Assembly (NCBI GenBank): GCA_030686115.1
Contig: CP131612.1
Location: 1,922,001-1,986,000 of the forward strand
Direction: 5' to 3'
DNA from: Psychrobacter cibarius
Lineage (GTDB): Bacteria > Pseudomonadota > Gammaproteobacteria > Pseudomonadales > Moraxellaceae
Length of the DNA stretch: 64,000 nt
Both the position numbers and the translations under genes were made by a program. Of this stretch, positions 38,750 through 48,649 are shown piece after piece. The notes below the pieces were generated by a model. The model was not told the origin of the DNA. It made no database searches and worked only from the letters and a program-made list of their open reading frames with translations. The number at the start of each line of letters is the position of its first letter. Position 1 is the first letter of the stretch.

Positions 38750-39877
38750 ATGGCTCAACCACTTACTCAGTACGATTTCGATAAAACACTGCTCGACATG
38801 GCTGACAAAGCCCAGTTTATGAGTCATGTCAATGAAGAGCATCAAGATGAACTCGCGATGTTTATCAATGCCTTTACTACCACAGCAGTGAGTGAGCACG
38901 AGATCGCCTCGATAACAGAGCTGTATACTGATGGGATACTAATGGATGTCACAACCGCCCATCATGACTACGATACCTTAACAAACAGCAGCAAGCTCAG
39001 CCGTCAATATTTTATCGATTTTACAGTTCCTATTAGTGACTCTATGACGCTACAAGAGCAATATATAACGCTACTGCAAACATCTGCCAATAAGCTTGGC
39101 AAGCGCACGATTAAGCTTCAAGAACAGCGTTTTACGGTCATTAATGGCTATTATGCCAGCCCCAATATGTATCGACTGCTGGTAACCGCACCCGATAGTA
39201 CGCCACTCTCTCATCCGGGCTACGCGTATTTGTTTGAGCTGGATGCGGACGGTCTATCTGCTACAAAGCACCAGCCCAAAGATAGCGACAAACCTTTACA
39301 GCGCTACTATACCTTGCGAAAAGCATGGCGAGATTCGAGCAGCTCGTCCGTCCAAGCGTGGATAGACGTTTATACTCATGGCGATACGGCAGGAGGCAAT
39401 TGGGTGCGCGCGCTTGACTGTGGCACTCAAATCAAAACAGTACGTGAATATCCAGAGAAAATAGAACATCTCAGCACTGGTCAGTGCTTACTCATCTGTG
39501 ATGAAACCTCTTTGCCTACGGTGGCCAATCTATTGGAAAACTGGCAGAATCCATTGCCGCCCCTCGTCATTGCCATCACTAATGATCCAGACGATATCCG
39601 TTACTTACACACCCTCACACTCAGTAATCAACTACGCCATAATGCGCATTTTTTGCAAGATAATGTGTGCCAGCTGGTTAATACCCCAACAACTAATATT
39701 ACTGAGCAAATAATGGCATTATTAAATACACAATTTGCGCGACTGCCTGTCAAAATTGACAAAGTATGGGGCGCGCTAGAAGCAGCGGATATCAAATCAT
39801 TACGACAGCAACTAAAGGCAACCCTTAGGTTATCACGTCAGGATATGGTTATTAAAGTCTATTGGCGAGCTCAATAA
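38750..39877 (+). CDS. Siderophore-interacting reductase with N-terminal DUF2470/HugZ-like segment
   Basis: This 375-residue protein combines two parts. Residues 1-75 resemble DUF2470/HugZ-type proteins: a helix AQFMSHVNEEHQDELAMFIN followed by TELYTDGILMDVTT. Residues 80-375 are a SIP-family flavin reductase: an FAD-binding barrel with RLLVTAPD, LQRYYTLRKAW (the RxYTxR motif) and WIDVYTHGDTAGGNWVRAL, followed by the substrate-binding half with CLLICDETSLPTVANLL and the C-terminal VWGALEAADIKSLRQQL ending in VIKVYWR. SIP proteins reduce ferric siderophores in the cytosol. A Fur-like box is upstream. The TonB receptor follows 359 bases later and probably has its own operator. Confidence 0.88.
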   Translation: MAQPLTQYDFDKTLLDMADKAQFMSHVNEEHQDELAMFINAFTTTAVSEHEIASITELYTDGILMDVTTAHHDYDTLTNSSKLSRQYFIDFTVPISDSMTLQEQYITLLQTSANKLGKRTIKLQEQRFTVINGYYASPNMYRLLVTAPDSTPLSHPGYAYLFELDADGLSATKHQPKDSDKPLQRYYTLRKAWRDSSSSSVQAWIDVYTHGDTAGGNWVRALDCGTQIKTVREYPEKIEHLSTGQCLLICDETSLPTVANLLENWQNPLPPLVIAITNDPDDIRYLHTLTLSNQLRHNAHFLQDNVCQLVNTPTTNITEQIMALLNTQFARLPVKIDKVWGALEAADIKSLRQQLKATLRLSRQDMVIKVYWRAQ

Positions 39878-40236
39878 TCATTATGTTTTTTGTAAGTAGC
39901 ATATCTCTATAAACAGCACCTTTTCATAAGTGGCATTTTTTGTAAACAGCAAACATTTAATAAGTAGCAAACATGTAGTCATAAACAGAAAGCATTTAGC
40001 CACGTACCGACCGCTTATGCTGACTGCTAAATTGAGCTAATAACAATCGTTGCTGCTGGTATAGCGCGACTAATCAACATAGCGTGACTGACCAACTTTA
40101 GACGACTTACTACTTTGCCTAACGAAAACGTACACTTAATACGATAAAAATATATTGAGATTTAATCCAGTAATATATTGTAATGAAAATGATTATCATT
40201 ATAATAAGCATTTAATCTTATGTGCTGGAAATATTC
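39878..40236. other. AT-rich intergenic stretch with degenerate repeats
   Basis: About 39,886-40,000 holds several imperfect copies of an AAACAGCA(AAC)ATTT-like unit (for instance at 39,910, 39,945, 39,965 and 39,985). No gene was found. A Fur-like box lies at 40185-40203. Confidence 0.45.
40185..40203. promoter_or_regulatory. Fur-box-like operator upstream of the TonB-dependent receptor
   Basis: GAAAATGATTATCATTATA matches the 19-bp Fur consensus at 16 positions and lies about 35 bases before the start codon. Confidence 0.75.
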
Positions 40237-42525
40237 ATGCAACTGTCTCGCTTATACTCTGCTTTATTTCGCCCTACTCTATTGAATATGTCTCGTCATC
40301 CCTTGTCATTAAAATCACTGTGCTCATCTTGTCTGTCCACATCGGTAATACTACTGGGTGCAAGCCAAGCCGCGTGGGCACAAACAGATTTAAATGCTGA
40401 CGCTCAATCCGATACCCCAAGCGTGGTACTCGATGAGATTGTCGTGACCAGTAGTGCTGATGCATCAGCCGATGGGTTGCCAGATGCCTATGAAGGTGGT
40501 CAAGTAGCAACCGGAAGCCGCGTCGGAATCTTGGGCAATCAAGACATCATGGACACGCCGTTCTCCACTACCTCATATACCAATGAGTATATCGGCAATC
40601 AACAAGCCCAAAGTGTGGGCGACCTGCTCAAAAAAGACCCGACTGTTCGTGTCGCTAGAGGCTTTGGCAACTTTCAAGAAGCGTACTTTATGCGCGGCTT
40701 TGTCACAACCTCTGATGACACTATGTATAACGGTCTATACGGCATATTGCCAAGGCAGTATATCGCAACGGAATTGTTCGAGCGTGTTGAGGTTCAGCGC
40801 GGGGCATCCGCCATGCTCAATGGCGCAGCACCCAGTGGTGGTAACGCCGGTGGTACGATTAACCTGCTGCCCAAACGAGCTGGCAATGACCCGCTACGTA
40901 AGGTGACACTCGGTTATGGTCAGGGCGATCAAGGCAAAGTTGCCGTAGACGTCAGTGATCGCTTTGGTACTGATGATGCGTTTGGCGTTCGCTTTAATGC
41001 CGCTTATCAAGATGGCGACAGCGCGATTGATGATGAATCTTCAACACTGGGTCTGGCAGCGTTAGGATTAGATTATAGAGGCGATCAGTATCGACTATCA
41101 GCTGATTTGGGCTGGCAAGACAACAAACTCAAAGAGACCCGTCCTAGTGTCACACTTGCTGGTGTTTCTAGAGTACCAAAAGCACCAGACGGCTCAAAGA
41201 ATTGGGCGCAGCCTTGGACGTATTCAGATGAAGAAGATGTCTTTGGTACCATTCGAGGAGAATATGATTTTAATGATAACGTCACCGCTTATGGTGCTTA
41301 CGGTGTGCGAAGAGGCGAGGAAGAAAACTCACTGGCCAATCTAACCGTCAACAATGTTGATGGTGCGGGCACGTTTTATCGCTTTGATAATTCTAGAAAA
41401 GATTTGGTACAAAGTGCCGAGCTCGGTCTGCGTGGTAAATGGCAAACAGGTGAAGTGGCTCATAATTGGGTACTAGCAGCGGATCTCTATGACCAAGAAG
41501 AAAAAGGGGCGTTCGCCTATGATTTTGGTAATCAACCCGCAACCAATTTGTACCATCCCACCGACTACGCTGAGGTCCCTTTTACAAGCACAGCAATCTT
41601 CGGTGGTAACTTAGACGATCCAAAACTAACCAACGAGAAGCAATTCCAAAGCTTTGCGCTAGCCGATACCATATCACTGTTCGATGACAAACTAAAAACC
41701 ACTTTAGGCGTGCGTCATCAGAATTTAAAAACCACCAGCTATGATCCTAATACTCAAGTACAAACTGCTGATTACGATAAAAGCGAGTGGACACCAAGTA
41801 TTGGTATTGTCTATCAACCGAGCATGGACTGGTCTGTTTATGGTAACTATATCGAAAGCCTAGCGCCAGGTGCAAGGGCACCTCTGACTAATAATGGTGG
41901 TGCTGTCACCAATGGTGGTCAAAATTTAGACCCTTATGTGAGTGAGCAAACTGAAGTTGGCGTTAAGTATGACAATGGTTTGATTGGCAGTAGTTTGGCA
42001 ATATTCCGCACTAATGAGCCGCGTGCTTATTTCAATGACGCCAATACGTTTACCGCTGCTGGAGAAAATCGACATCAAGGGGTGGAATTGACTGTATTTG
42101 GTAGCCCAAGCGAAAACATGCGCTTCAATGCTGGTGTTACTTACTTAAATGCTGAGCAAAAAGACACGGGCGATGTGACGTTCGACGGCAACCGAGTCAT
42201 CGGACTGCCCACACTACAAAGCAACGTCAACCTAGAATATGATTTAGCAGCAGTTGAAGGATTGACGGTGACCGGTGATATCATTCACACAGGCGCACGT
42301 TATGCCGATGCCGCCAACAGCTTAAAAGTTGACGGTTATACCACGCTAGATCTAGGTGCTCGCTACAAAACCATGCTCGCTGGACAAGACGTGACGCTAA
42401 AAGGAGTAGTTACTAATATTACTGGTGAAGACTATTGGCAATCAGTGGGTGGTTATGCGGGTGCTGGGTATTTAAATGCCGGTGAGCCTACTGCCCTAAA
42501 AGTATCAGCGACTTTCGACTTTTAA
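40237..42525 (+). CDS. TonB-dependent siderophore receptor
   Basis: This 762-residue outer-membrane receptor has a signal peptide ending AAWAQ, a TonB box VVLDEIVVTS, a plug domain (DTPFSTTSYTNEYIGNQQAQSVGDLLKKDPTVRV, RGASAMLNGAAPSGG and INLLPKRAG) and a 22-strand barrel that ends PTALKVSATFDF, with the terminal Phe for BAM recognition. The plug form is that of FhuE/FpvA-class siderophore receptors (FYMRGF- and GASAMLNG-type motifs). ATG 40237, preceded by GGAA at seven bases, is preferred over an upstream GTG. A Fur-like box lies in the promoter. The ABC protein gene follows 112 bases downstream. Confidence 0.93.
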   Translation: MQLSRLYSALFRPTLLNMSRHPLSLKSLCSSCLSTSVILLGASQAAWAQTDLNADAQSDTPSVVLDEIVVTSSADASADGLPDAYEGGQVATGSRVGILGNQDIMDTPFSTTSYTNEYIGNQQAQSVGDLLKKDPTVRVARGFGNFQEAYFMRGFVTTSDDTMYNGLYGILPRQYIATELFERVEVQRGASAMLNGAAPSGGNAGGTINLLPKRAGNDPLRKVTLGYGQGDQGKVAVDVSDRFGTDDAFGVRFNAAYQDGDSAIDDESSTLGLAALGLDYRGDQYRLSADLGWQDNKLKETRPSVTLAGVSRVPKAPDGSKNWAQPWTYSDEEDVFGTIRGEYDFNDNVTAYGAYGVRRGEEENSLANLTVNNVDGAGTFYRFDNSRKDLVQSAELGLRGKWQTGEVAHNWVLAADLYDQEEKGAFAYDFGNQPATNLYHPTDYAEVPFTSTAIFGGNLDDPKLTNEKQFQSFALADTISLFDDKLKTTLGVRHQNLKTTSYDPNTQVQTADYDKSEWTPSIGIVYQPSMDWSVYGNYIESLAPGARAPLTNNGGAVTNGGQNLDPYVSEQTEVGVKYDNGLIGSSLAIFRTNEPRAYFNDANTFTAAGENRHQGVELTVFGSPSENMRFNAGVTYLNAEQKDTGDVTFDGNRVIGLPTLQSNVNLEYDLAAVEGLTVTGDIIHTGARYADAANSLKVDGYTTLDLGARYKTMLAGQDVTLKGVVTNITGEDYWQSVGGYAGAGYLNAGEPTALKVSATFDF

Positions 42526-42561
42526 GACATGCAGATTAAACCACGTTTATAAGACTTAAAT

Positions 42562-42594
42562 AAAAGGGATTAGGCACAACCTACTCCCTTTTAT
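42562..42594 (+). terminator. Hairpin after the siderophore receptor gene
   Basis: AAAAGGGATTAGG and CCTACTCCCTTTT pair with a single mismatch around a short CACAA loop and end in TTTTA; it could end or attenuate transcription before the ABC gene. Confidence 0.6.
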
Positions 42595-42637
42595 GCCATC
42601 AAAAATACGCAAAAAACCATTCTATTATTGAGCCATT

Positions 42638-44350
42638 ATGTCCTCTCACGCCACCGTTTCTTTATATCAGATGATTTGGGCACACTATCGCCTGCCCTTT
42701 CTTAAAGTTATTTTCCTTAATTTGGTGAATGCGGCGGTCAGTGTGGGCATCATTGCCTATATCAATCACACCTTTATCAGTCAGCCTGTTTTTAATACCT
42801 TATCGTGGGCGAGCTTGGGTCAATTTTCAGCTTTGGTGGTGCTGCTGTTAGTCACGACCTTCGCATCACAATATGCACTGACTCGTTTGGGGCATCAGTT
42901 CGTCTACGAGCTTAGAACCAAGCTGGTCAAACAAATCATCGACACTAAAGTTCCGCAAATAGATCATTTGGGTAGCGCACGATTACTCGCCAGCCTGTCC
43001 TCAGACATCCAATCAATTACCGTCGCCTTTGTGCGTATGCCAGAGCTGGTGCAAGGCGTTATTTTATCGGTTGGTGTCGCCCTTTATTTAGGCTGGCTGT
43101 CGCTGCCATTATTATTGATTGTCATGTTTTGGATTGCGATGACGATTTGGATAAGCACCATTTTAGTGAAGCATGTCTATACTCATTTAAGAGAGCTCAG
43201 AGAGATCAATGATCTTTTATATGAGGACTATCAATCCATTATAGATGGTCGCAAAGAGCTGGCGCTTAATCAACACCGCGCCGAAAAACTCTACAAACAT
43301 GATTTTTTAAATCATGCCAAGTCTTATCAACATCGAGTGATTAAATCGGATACCTATCATTTATCCGCAGTGAATTGGTCGAATATTATGATGTTCGCAG
43401 CCATTGGTGTGGTGTTTGCCGTGTCAAATTATCTTGCTATTCCAATGGGTATTGCCACCACTTTCTCTTTAACCATCCTATTCATGCAATCACCCATCCT
43501 CCATGCCGTCGGTGCGTATCCGACCTTACAAACGGCACAAGTGGCGCTGGATAAAATACAATCTTTAGAATTGGCGGAGTACCAATCAACCTTTACGACG
43601 GATATTGTGGTAAACAACTGGCAGTCCATATCATTCAATGATATTGGCTATCGTTATGCAAGTATTGATACCGATGCAAACGAGGTAGTGGTCAAAGAAA
43701 ATGAAAATTCTACCGATATCCTAAAATCGGTTAATCTGACTTTGAAACGTGGCGATGTGGTGTTTTTAATCGGGGCAAATGGTAGCGGAAAATCTACGCT
43801 TGCCAAGATTATTACAGGCATTTTCACCCCTAGCATCGGTGCTGTAAAAATAGACAGCCAGCGCGTTGATTCACAGAATAATGCCGATTATCGACAGCTT
43901 TTTTCTGCCATTTTTAGCGATCAGCATCTTTTTAAACAACTGATTGGTAGAGAGGGAAAGCAGCCTGATGAAGCACTCGTAAATACATGGCTACACAAGC
44001 TCAATTTACAAGATAAAGTCAGCGTAACTGATAACCAATTATCGACCGACAAGCTATCACAAGGACAACGCAAGCGCTTGGCCATGCTCATTGCCGTGGC
44101 TGAACAAAAAGACATACTGCTACTCGATGAATGGGCGGCTGACCAAGATCCTGCCTTTCGCCGAGTGTTTTACCAAACACTGATACCTGAACTCAAAGCC
44201 TTGGGTAAAACGCTGTTTATCATCAGTCATGATGATGGTTACTTTGAGCATGCAGATCGATTATTACTGATGAAAGAAGGCAGACTCATTGAGTTAAATG
44301 CTGAAGAGCGGCAACGTGCTAGTGCCGATGCTATTGCTATGTTGACGTAA
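42638..44350 (+). CDS. Exporter-fold ABC protein, cyclic-peptide/siderophore type (PvdE/SyrD/YojI-like)
   Basis: This 570-residue fusion has six membrane spans in the first 300 residues (FLNLVNAAVSVGIIAYI, LGQFSALVVLLLVTTFASQY, LVQGVILSVGVALYLGWLSLPLLL and others) and an ATPase domain: Walker A IGANGSGKS, signature LSQGQRKRL and Walker B ILLLDEWAADQDP. The DEWAADQDP form of the D-loop region, in place of DEPTSALD, is the mark of the cyclic peptide exporter family. It lies between two TonB-dependent siderophore receptors, yet no siderophore biosynthesis gene is seen. It may export a compound, or, by comparison with IrtAB- and YbtPQ-type exporter-fold importers, help import or release iron; the direction is unresolved. 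Confidence 0.87.
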   Translation: MSSHATVSLYQMIWAHYRLPFLKVIFLNLVNAAVSVGIIAYINHTFISQPVFNTLSWASLGQFSALVVLLLVTTFASQYALTRLGHQFVYELRTKLVKQIIDTKVPQIDHLGSARLLASLSSDIQSITVAFVRMPELVQGVILSVGVALYLGWLSLPLLLIVMFWIAMTIWISTILVKHVYTHLRELREINDLLYEDYQSIIDGRKELALNQHRAEKLYKHDFLNHAKSYQHRVIKSDTYHLSAVNWSNIMMFAAIGVVFAVSNYLAIPMGIATTFSLTILFMQSPILHAVGAYPTLQTAQVALDKIQSLELAEYQSTFTTDIVVNNWQSISFNDIGYRYASIDTDANEVVVKENENSTDILKSVNLTLKRGDVVFLIGANGSGKSTLAKIITGIFTPSIGAVKIDSQRVDSQNNADYRQLFSAIFSDQHLFKQLIGREGKQPDEALVNTWLHKLNLQDKVSVTDNQLSTDKLSQGQRKRLAMLIAVAEQKDILLLDEWAADQDPAFRRVFYQTLIPELKALGKTLFIISHDDGYFEHADRLLLMKEGRLIELNAEERQRASADAIAMLT

Positions 44351-44384
44351 ATGCTGGCTTAGTAAAAAATTAATGGCGAACAAT

Positions 44385-44424
44385 AAAAAATCGGGGCATC
44401 TTTTAGAAAGTTGCCCCGATTTTG
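44385..44424. terminator. Bidirectional intrinsic terminator
   Basis: AAAAATCGGGGCA and TGCCCCGATTTT pair over 12 bp between the converging ABC and PepSY genes. Confidence 0.9.
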
Positions 44425-44466
44425 TGTAAATAAGAATGAATTTTTGAATGGCTCTTTTATTTAATT

Positions 44467-45969
44467 TTAAAATAATAGTTTCTGTAAAAAACCAACCCGT
44501 GAAATGACTAAGAAATCTAGTAATCCGATAGCAATAATCGCGATGATGGCGGTTGGGAATATGATTGCCACTGCTAACAAAGGAATGGCAAACGGCCACC
44601 ATATAGAAAAACTGAGACCACGCGCTGGTGGATTCAGTCCAACCTTTTCACTGGCATGACGTGGACGGCGCTGCCACCACATCATGTAACCGCTCACACA
44701 AATAGCAATAACTGATAAGCAAAATAGGGCATTGACCAATACGCTCCACCATCCAAGCGTCCCCATATGAATCGCAATGCCTGCCGCCATAAATTTACCA
44801 AAAGCATTATAATCATTAAAATGAATATCTGCCAAAATATTGCCCGAATAACGATCGATATGTACCGTACGATCAGCCATTGGATTTTTCATATCATAGC
44901 TCATTGAGTCTTGGCTAATCGTCCAGACACCCGTACTACCCTGTGGCATATTTAATTGGTAACGTCCGACAACACCAATCTCACGGGCAAATCGATCTAC
45001 AGTATCGATCATAATCGGTATATTGGACGCGATACCATCCTTGCCAGCGACAGTGCCAGATGCTGGCATTGGTGTCAACTCAAGCACCCAAGGCACATCT
45101 TTGGTACTACCCGTATTTAGTGCATCACCATGCGTGGGTGCTGTGGCTGGTGTTGCTCCATGAACGTGCGGCGTGGCTTCAGCGTTATTCATATCCATAC
45201 CAACATGATGTTGACTGTGATCAATGGAAAGCGGCATTGGCGCAACGCCCCATTTGCCCGCAGGAAACTGACTCCATGCCTGTACCATACGCTCGCCCCA
45301 GATGCCTGCCCATGCCATTCCTGAAATACAGAAAAACAGTAGCAACACAGATATCCAACTGCCCAATGTCGCATGGATGGTACGTATGAATGAGCGTTTT
45401 TTCTTATTATTTACAGCATCATTGGGTATAAGCATGGCTTTGAGTGATTTGCGTTTTTGCCACCATAGATACCAACCCGTTAGAATCATTAAAATCGTCA
45501 ATGAGGCAGTGGTTTCTTGGATATAATCACCGACTTTGCCCAATAGTAAATCAGCATGAATATCATTAAAGGTATAGTACAGACCACTATTAGTCGGCGT
45601 GCTTTTGACGATATCAGCCGTATAAGGATTCACCGCCACCATATTCTCATGACTGGCTGACTTAACTTGAAACAAGGCAACAGTGTCCGTATCACGAGGC
45701 GCGATATATTTCACCAGCGTGCTGTTAGGTAAAGTGTTCAACGCGTTTTTAGCTTGCGTAGAAATAGGTGCCGTCACCGCTGAATCTGGGGTGGTAATGG
45801 TGAGGCGGTCATCATCACGACCTGTAATGTTAGACATCAACAGCATGCCAAGTGCGCTGCAAGCTAGGATAATTAAGAAAGGTGCTATAAACATTCCCGC
45901 ATAAAAATGCCAACGCCATACCGTAAAATAGCGTTGAGTATTGGTTGATTGACTTGTATGTCTGTTCAT
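44467..45969 (-). CDS. PepSY-associated membrane protein (iron-regulated, possible ferric reductase)
   Basis: This 500-residue inner-membrane protein has four main spans: WHFYAGMFIAPFLIILACSALGML (about 20-43), LTILMILTGWYLWWQ (about 170-185), LGSWISVLLLFFCISGMAWAG (about 215-235) and a C-terminal set (GWWSVLVNALFCLSVIAICVSGYMMWW; WPFAIPLLAVAIIFPTAIIAI). The two large periplasmic regions have PepSY-like folds; a His-rich stretch (HSQHHVGMDMNN, HVHGATPATAPTHGD) sits near residue 265 and could bind metal. Related PepSY proteins near TonB receptors are thought to reduce ferric siderophores in the periplasm. The start at ATG 45969 has AAAGG; 48 further residues upstream are unlikely. Confidence 0.85.
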   Translation of the reverse strand: MNRHTSQSTNTQRYFTVWRWHFYAGMFIAPFLIILACSALGMLLMSNITGRDDDRLTITTPDSAVTAPISTQAKNALNTLPNSTLVKYIAPRDTDTVALFQVKSASHENMVAVNPYTADIVKSTPTNSGLYYTFNDIHADLLLGKVGDYIQETTASLTILMILTGWYLWWQKRKSLKAMLIPNDAVNNKKKRSFIRTIHATLGSWISVLLLFFCISGMAWAGIWGERMVQAWSQFPAGKWGVAPMPLSIDHSQHHVGMDMNNAEATPHVHGATPATAPTHGDALNTGSTKDVPWVLELTPMPASGTVAGKDGIASNIPIMIDTVDRFAREIGVVGRYQLNMPQGSTGVWTISQDSMSYDMKNPMADRTVHIDRYSGNILADIHFNDYNAFGKFMAAGIAIHMGTLGWWSVLVNALFCLSVIAICVSGYMMWWQRRPRHASEKVGLNPPARGLSFSIWWPFAIPLLAVAIIFPTAIIAIIAIGLLDFLVISRVGFLQKLLF

Positions 45970-46325
45970 AAATATGACCTTTAACAATCTTTGGTTGCTC
46001 AATGAACGACCTAGACCTATTAATAGTAGTAATAAATCCTGTCTGCCTGTTGATCTAAAAGTTGATTCCAAATAGACGGCTGCATCATACGAGAAAAGCC
46101 TTGTAAACACCATTGCTTATAGTCAAAAATTATCGTCATATTGGGGCGTTTCCTCAATCTTCATGTTTGCATCATAGTTATCTTGATGGGCTAAAAATGA
46201 GGCTACTTCACTCGACATCTTACTAAGAACGCTTTGTTTGTAAATTTTTAATGATAATGATAATCATTAATGTTATTATTCCTTTTCTTTCGCTTTCGGC
46301 ATTTGATAACTTACAAGGAAATATG
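45970..46325. other. Divergent intergenic region
   Basis: It contains the Fur-like box at 46253-46271 and presumably both promoters. No additional gene was seen. Confidence 0.5.
46253..46271. promoter_or_regulatory. Fur box, near-perfect, upstream of the second siderophore receptor
   Basis: GATAATGATAATCATTAAT matches the 19-bp E. coli Fur consensus at 17 positions, the best in the window. It is about 55 bases before the start at 46326 and might also affect the divergent PepSY gene. Confidence 0.85.
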
Positions 46326-48551
46326 ATGCGTTTTATCTCAACGTCTACATCCATTCGTCAAAAACGTTTAACTCTCGCCGTGCAACTGGGATTGGCAATG
46401 GGTTTGAGCCATGCAGCTTATGCTGAGACAATGCCGAATAACATCGAAAATAGTGTTGAGAACGACGTCGATAATGATATTGGTAATGATGTTAATAATA
46501 ATGAGACCGTGACACCATCGACCACCTTGGATACCATTACTGTCTATGCCGACAACTACCGTAGTACGGGCACCAAAACAGCATTAGATCCCAATGACGC
46601 GCCCATGAGCTATACGAGAATCGATCAAGCGCTGTTACAAAAGCGTCAAGCAGACAGTGTCAATGCAGCGTTACGTTATGAACCAGGGGTGAGTACTGAG
46701 AGTCGCGGTACCGTGTCCATCTTTGATGAATACAATATTCGCGGTTTTAAAACTTACTCCAATTTTTACGATGGATTAAGACTGCCCTACGATGGAGCTT
46801 GGAATCTGATGCCGCAAGTCGATATCTACGCAACAGAAGCAGTCGAAATAGTCAAAGGGCCCGCATCCTCACTCTATGGCTATGCATCTCCAGGTGGCAT
46901 GGTCAATCAAGTCGCCAAAACCCCAAAAAGCACTCAAGCATCTGAGGTACAGTTGCGAGTTGGCAATCAAAACCTAAAAGAAGTGGCGGTCGATACGACA
47001 GGACCTATCTCAGACACGCTCAATTATCGTTTGGTGGCGTTAAAACGACAAAAAGATGGGCAGATGCAGACCACAGAAGAAGAACGTACCCTGATCAATC
47101 CGTCACTGGAATGGCGACCGACAGAAGATGTGTCCGTTCTTGCCAATCTGTTTTATCAAGATGATCCAGAAATGGTGCCTTCCACCCCACTGCCTGCCGT
47201 TGGCACTGTCTACCATGCCAGCTATGGCAAATTAGGCAGTGACGCCTATGCCGGCGATGAGTGGAATCACTTCAGCAAAGAAGTACTCATGCCGAGTGTG
47301 ACTGTCAACTGGGCTATCAATGACAAATTAACCTTCAAGCATATCCTACGCTATACCGATGCCGAGGCAGAGCAACGTAATATGTACAACAGCGGGTTTG
47401 TAAACGGCAGTGATAAGATACTCAACCGCGTAGCCTATACTACCGATGAGAGCATGAACAACTGGACCACGGACAATCAACTTGCTTATGAGTTCAATAC
47501 TGCCAACACCTCACACAATCTATTGTTCGGTATCGAGTATCAAGAGACCGACAGCACCGCCACTTATTATGATGCTGGTGCAGATGGCACGCCAAATCTT
47601 GACTTATCTAACCCAGATTTTTCGCAAATCAATGCCGATACGTTGCCTTTAGATGCTTACCGTCAAGATGAAGACATCGAACAAAGCCAGCTTGGTTTTT
47701 ATGTACAAGATGAGATGAAATGGCAAGATTTGACAGTGGTAGCAGGCTTACGTCACGATAATTTTGACAGTAGTACTGAGCAAACCGAAGCCACTAAAGG
47801 CGTCATTTATAATAAAAAAACAATTAACAATGATGCGTCAGAAACCAGTGGTCGTCTCGCAGCCATTTATGACTTTGATAATGGACTATCTCCTTATGCA
47901 AGCTACTCGCAGTCGTTTCAGCCAGTGGTCGGTAGTAACTTTATTACCAATGCGCCATTTAAGCCAACGACTGCCGATCAGCTAGAGGCTGGTGTCAAAT
48001 ATCTCTCTGCCAATCGCGCCACACAAGGAACGCTTGCGGTATTTGATATCACTCAAAAAAATGTCATAGTGACGAACCCATCTAATTATCAACAAAAAGT
48101 TCAAACGGGTGAAATTACCTCCAAAGGCTTTGAGATATCAGGCAGTCATATGCTCAACGACTGGGTAGATGTCGCGGCAAGCTACAGCTATACCGATGCT
48201 GAGATTACAGAAGATGAATACAACCCTGATGTGGTCGGCAATACCCCTGCGCAAACGGCTAAGCACAAGGCAACATTGTGGGCAGATTATTATGCTACTG
48301 ACAAGCTCAGTCTCAATGCTGGCGTGCGCTATGAAGGCGGTATGCAACTTGATAAGCAAAACTCAGACGAATTACCAAGCGTGACTTTGGTAGATATCGG
48401 TGGCAATTACGAAATTAATCCGATGCTCACTGTCGGCGCGAGTGTCAACAATCTCTTTGATAAGACCTATGTCGGCGCTTGTTACGATATTAACAATTGC
48501 TGGATGGGACCTGAGCGCCAAATGTCCGTCAGCCTAAAAGCCAATTTTTAG
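46326..48551 (+). CDS. TonB-dependent siderophore receptor, hydroxamate-type (FhuA/FoxA-like)
   Basis: This 741-residue outer-membrane receptor has a signal peptide ending SHAAYAE, then a run of Asn/Asp/Glu repeats (NNIENSVENDVDNDIGND), a TonB box TLDTITVYA, plug motifs (LLQKRQADSVNAALRYEPGV, VEIVKGPASSLYGYASPGGMVNQ) and a barrel ending MSVSLKANF. The C-terminal CYDINNCWMGPERQ pattern is common to hydroxamate siderophore receptors of the FhuA/FoxA kind. The start could be ATG 46323 or 46326; AAGGAA is five bases before 46326. The SIP gene follows 98 bases downstream, likely in one operon. Confidence 0.92.
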   Translation: MRFISTSTSIRQKRLTLAVQLGLAMGLSHAAYAETMPNNIENSVENDVDNDIGNDVNNNETVTPSTTLDTITVYADNYRSTGTKTALDPNDAPMSYTRIDQALLQKRQADSVNAALRYEPGVSTESRGTVSIFDEYNIRGFKTYSNFYDGLRLPYDGAWNLMPQVDIYATEAVEIVKGPASSLYGYASPGGMVNQVAKTPKSTQASEVQLRVGNQNLKEVAVDTTGPISDTLNYRLVALKRQKDGQMQTTEEERTLINPSLEWRPTEDVSVLANLFYQDDPEMVPSTPLPAVGTVYHASYGKLGSDAYAGDEWNHFSKEVLMPSVTVNWAINDKLTFKHILRYTDAEAEQRNMYNSGFVNGSDKILNRVAYTTDESMNNWTTDNQLAYEFNTANTSHNLLFGIEYQETDSTATYYDAGADGTPNLDLSNPDFSQINADTLPLDAYRQDEDIEQSQLGFYVQDEMKWQDLTVVAGLRHDNFDSSTEQTEATKGVIYNKKTINNDASETSGRLAAIYDFDNGLSPYASYSQSFQPVVGSNFITNAPFKPTTADQLEAGVKYLSANRATQGTLAVFDITQKNVIVTNPSNYQQKVQTGEITSKGFEISGSHMLNDWVDVAASYSYTDAEITEDEYNPDVVGNTPAQTAKHKATLWADYYATDKLSLNAGVRYEGGMQLDKQNSDELPSVTLVDIGGNYEINPMLTVGASVNNLFDKTYVGACYDINNCWMGPERQMSVSLKANF

Positions 48552-48649
48552 GCAATGTAGAACTTACCATTACCAGAGAATATCAATCTGAACCAAATCT
48601 AATAAATGGGCTAAAAATATGAAACAGTTAAATAAAGGAAAGTATTAAT

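Noticed and set aside
42638..44350. Microcin or peptide biosynthesis partner for the PvdE/SyrD-like ABC protein
   Set aside because: Neighbours are receptors, a PepSY protein and SIP reductases; there is no precursor peptide or synthetase gene in the window.
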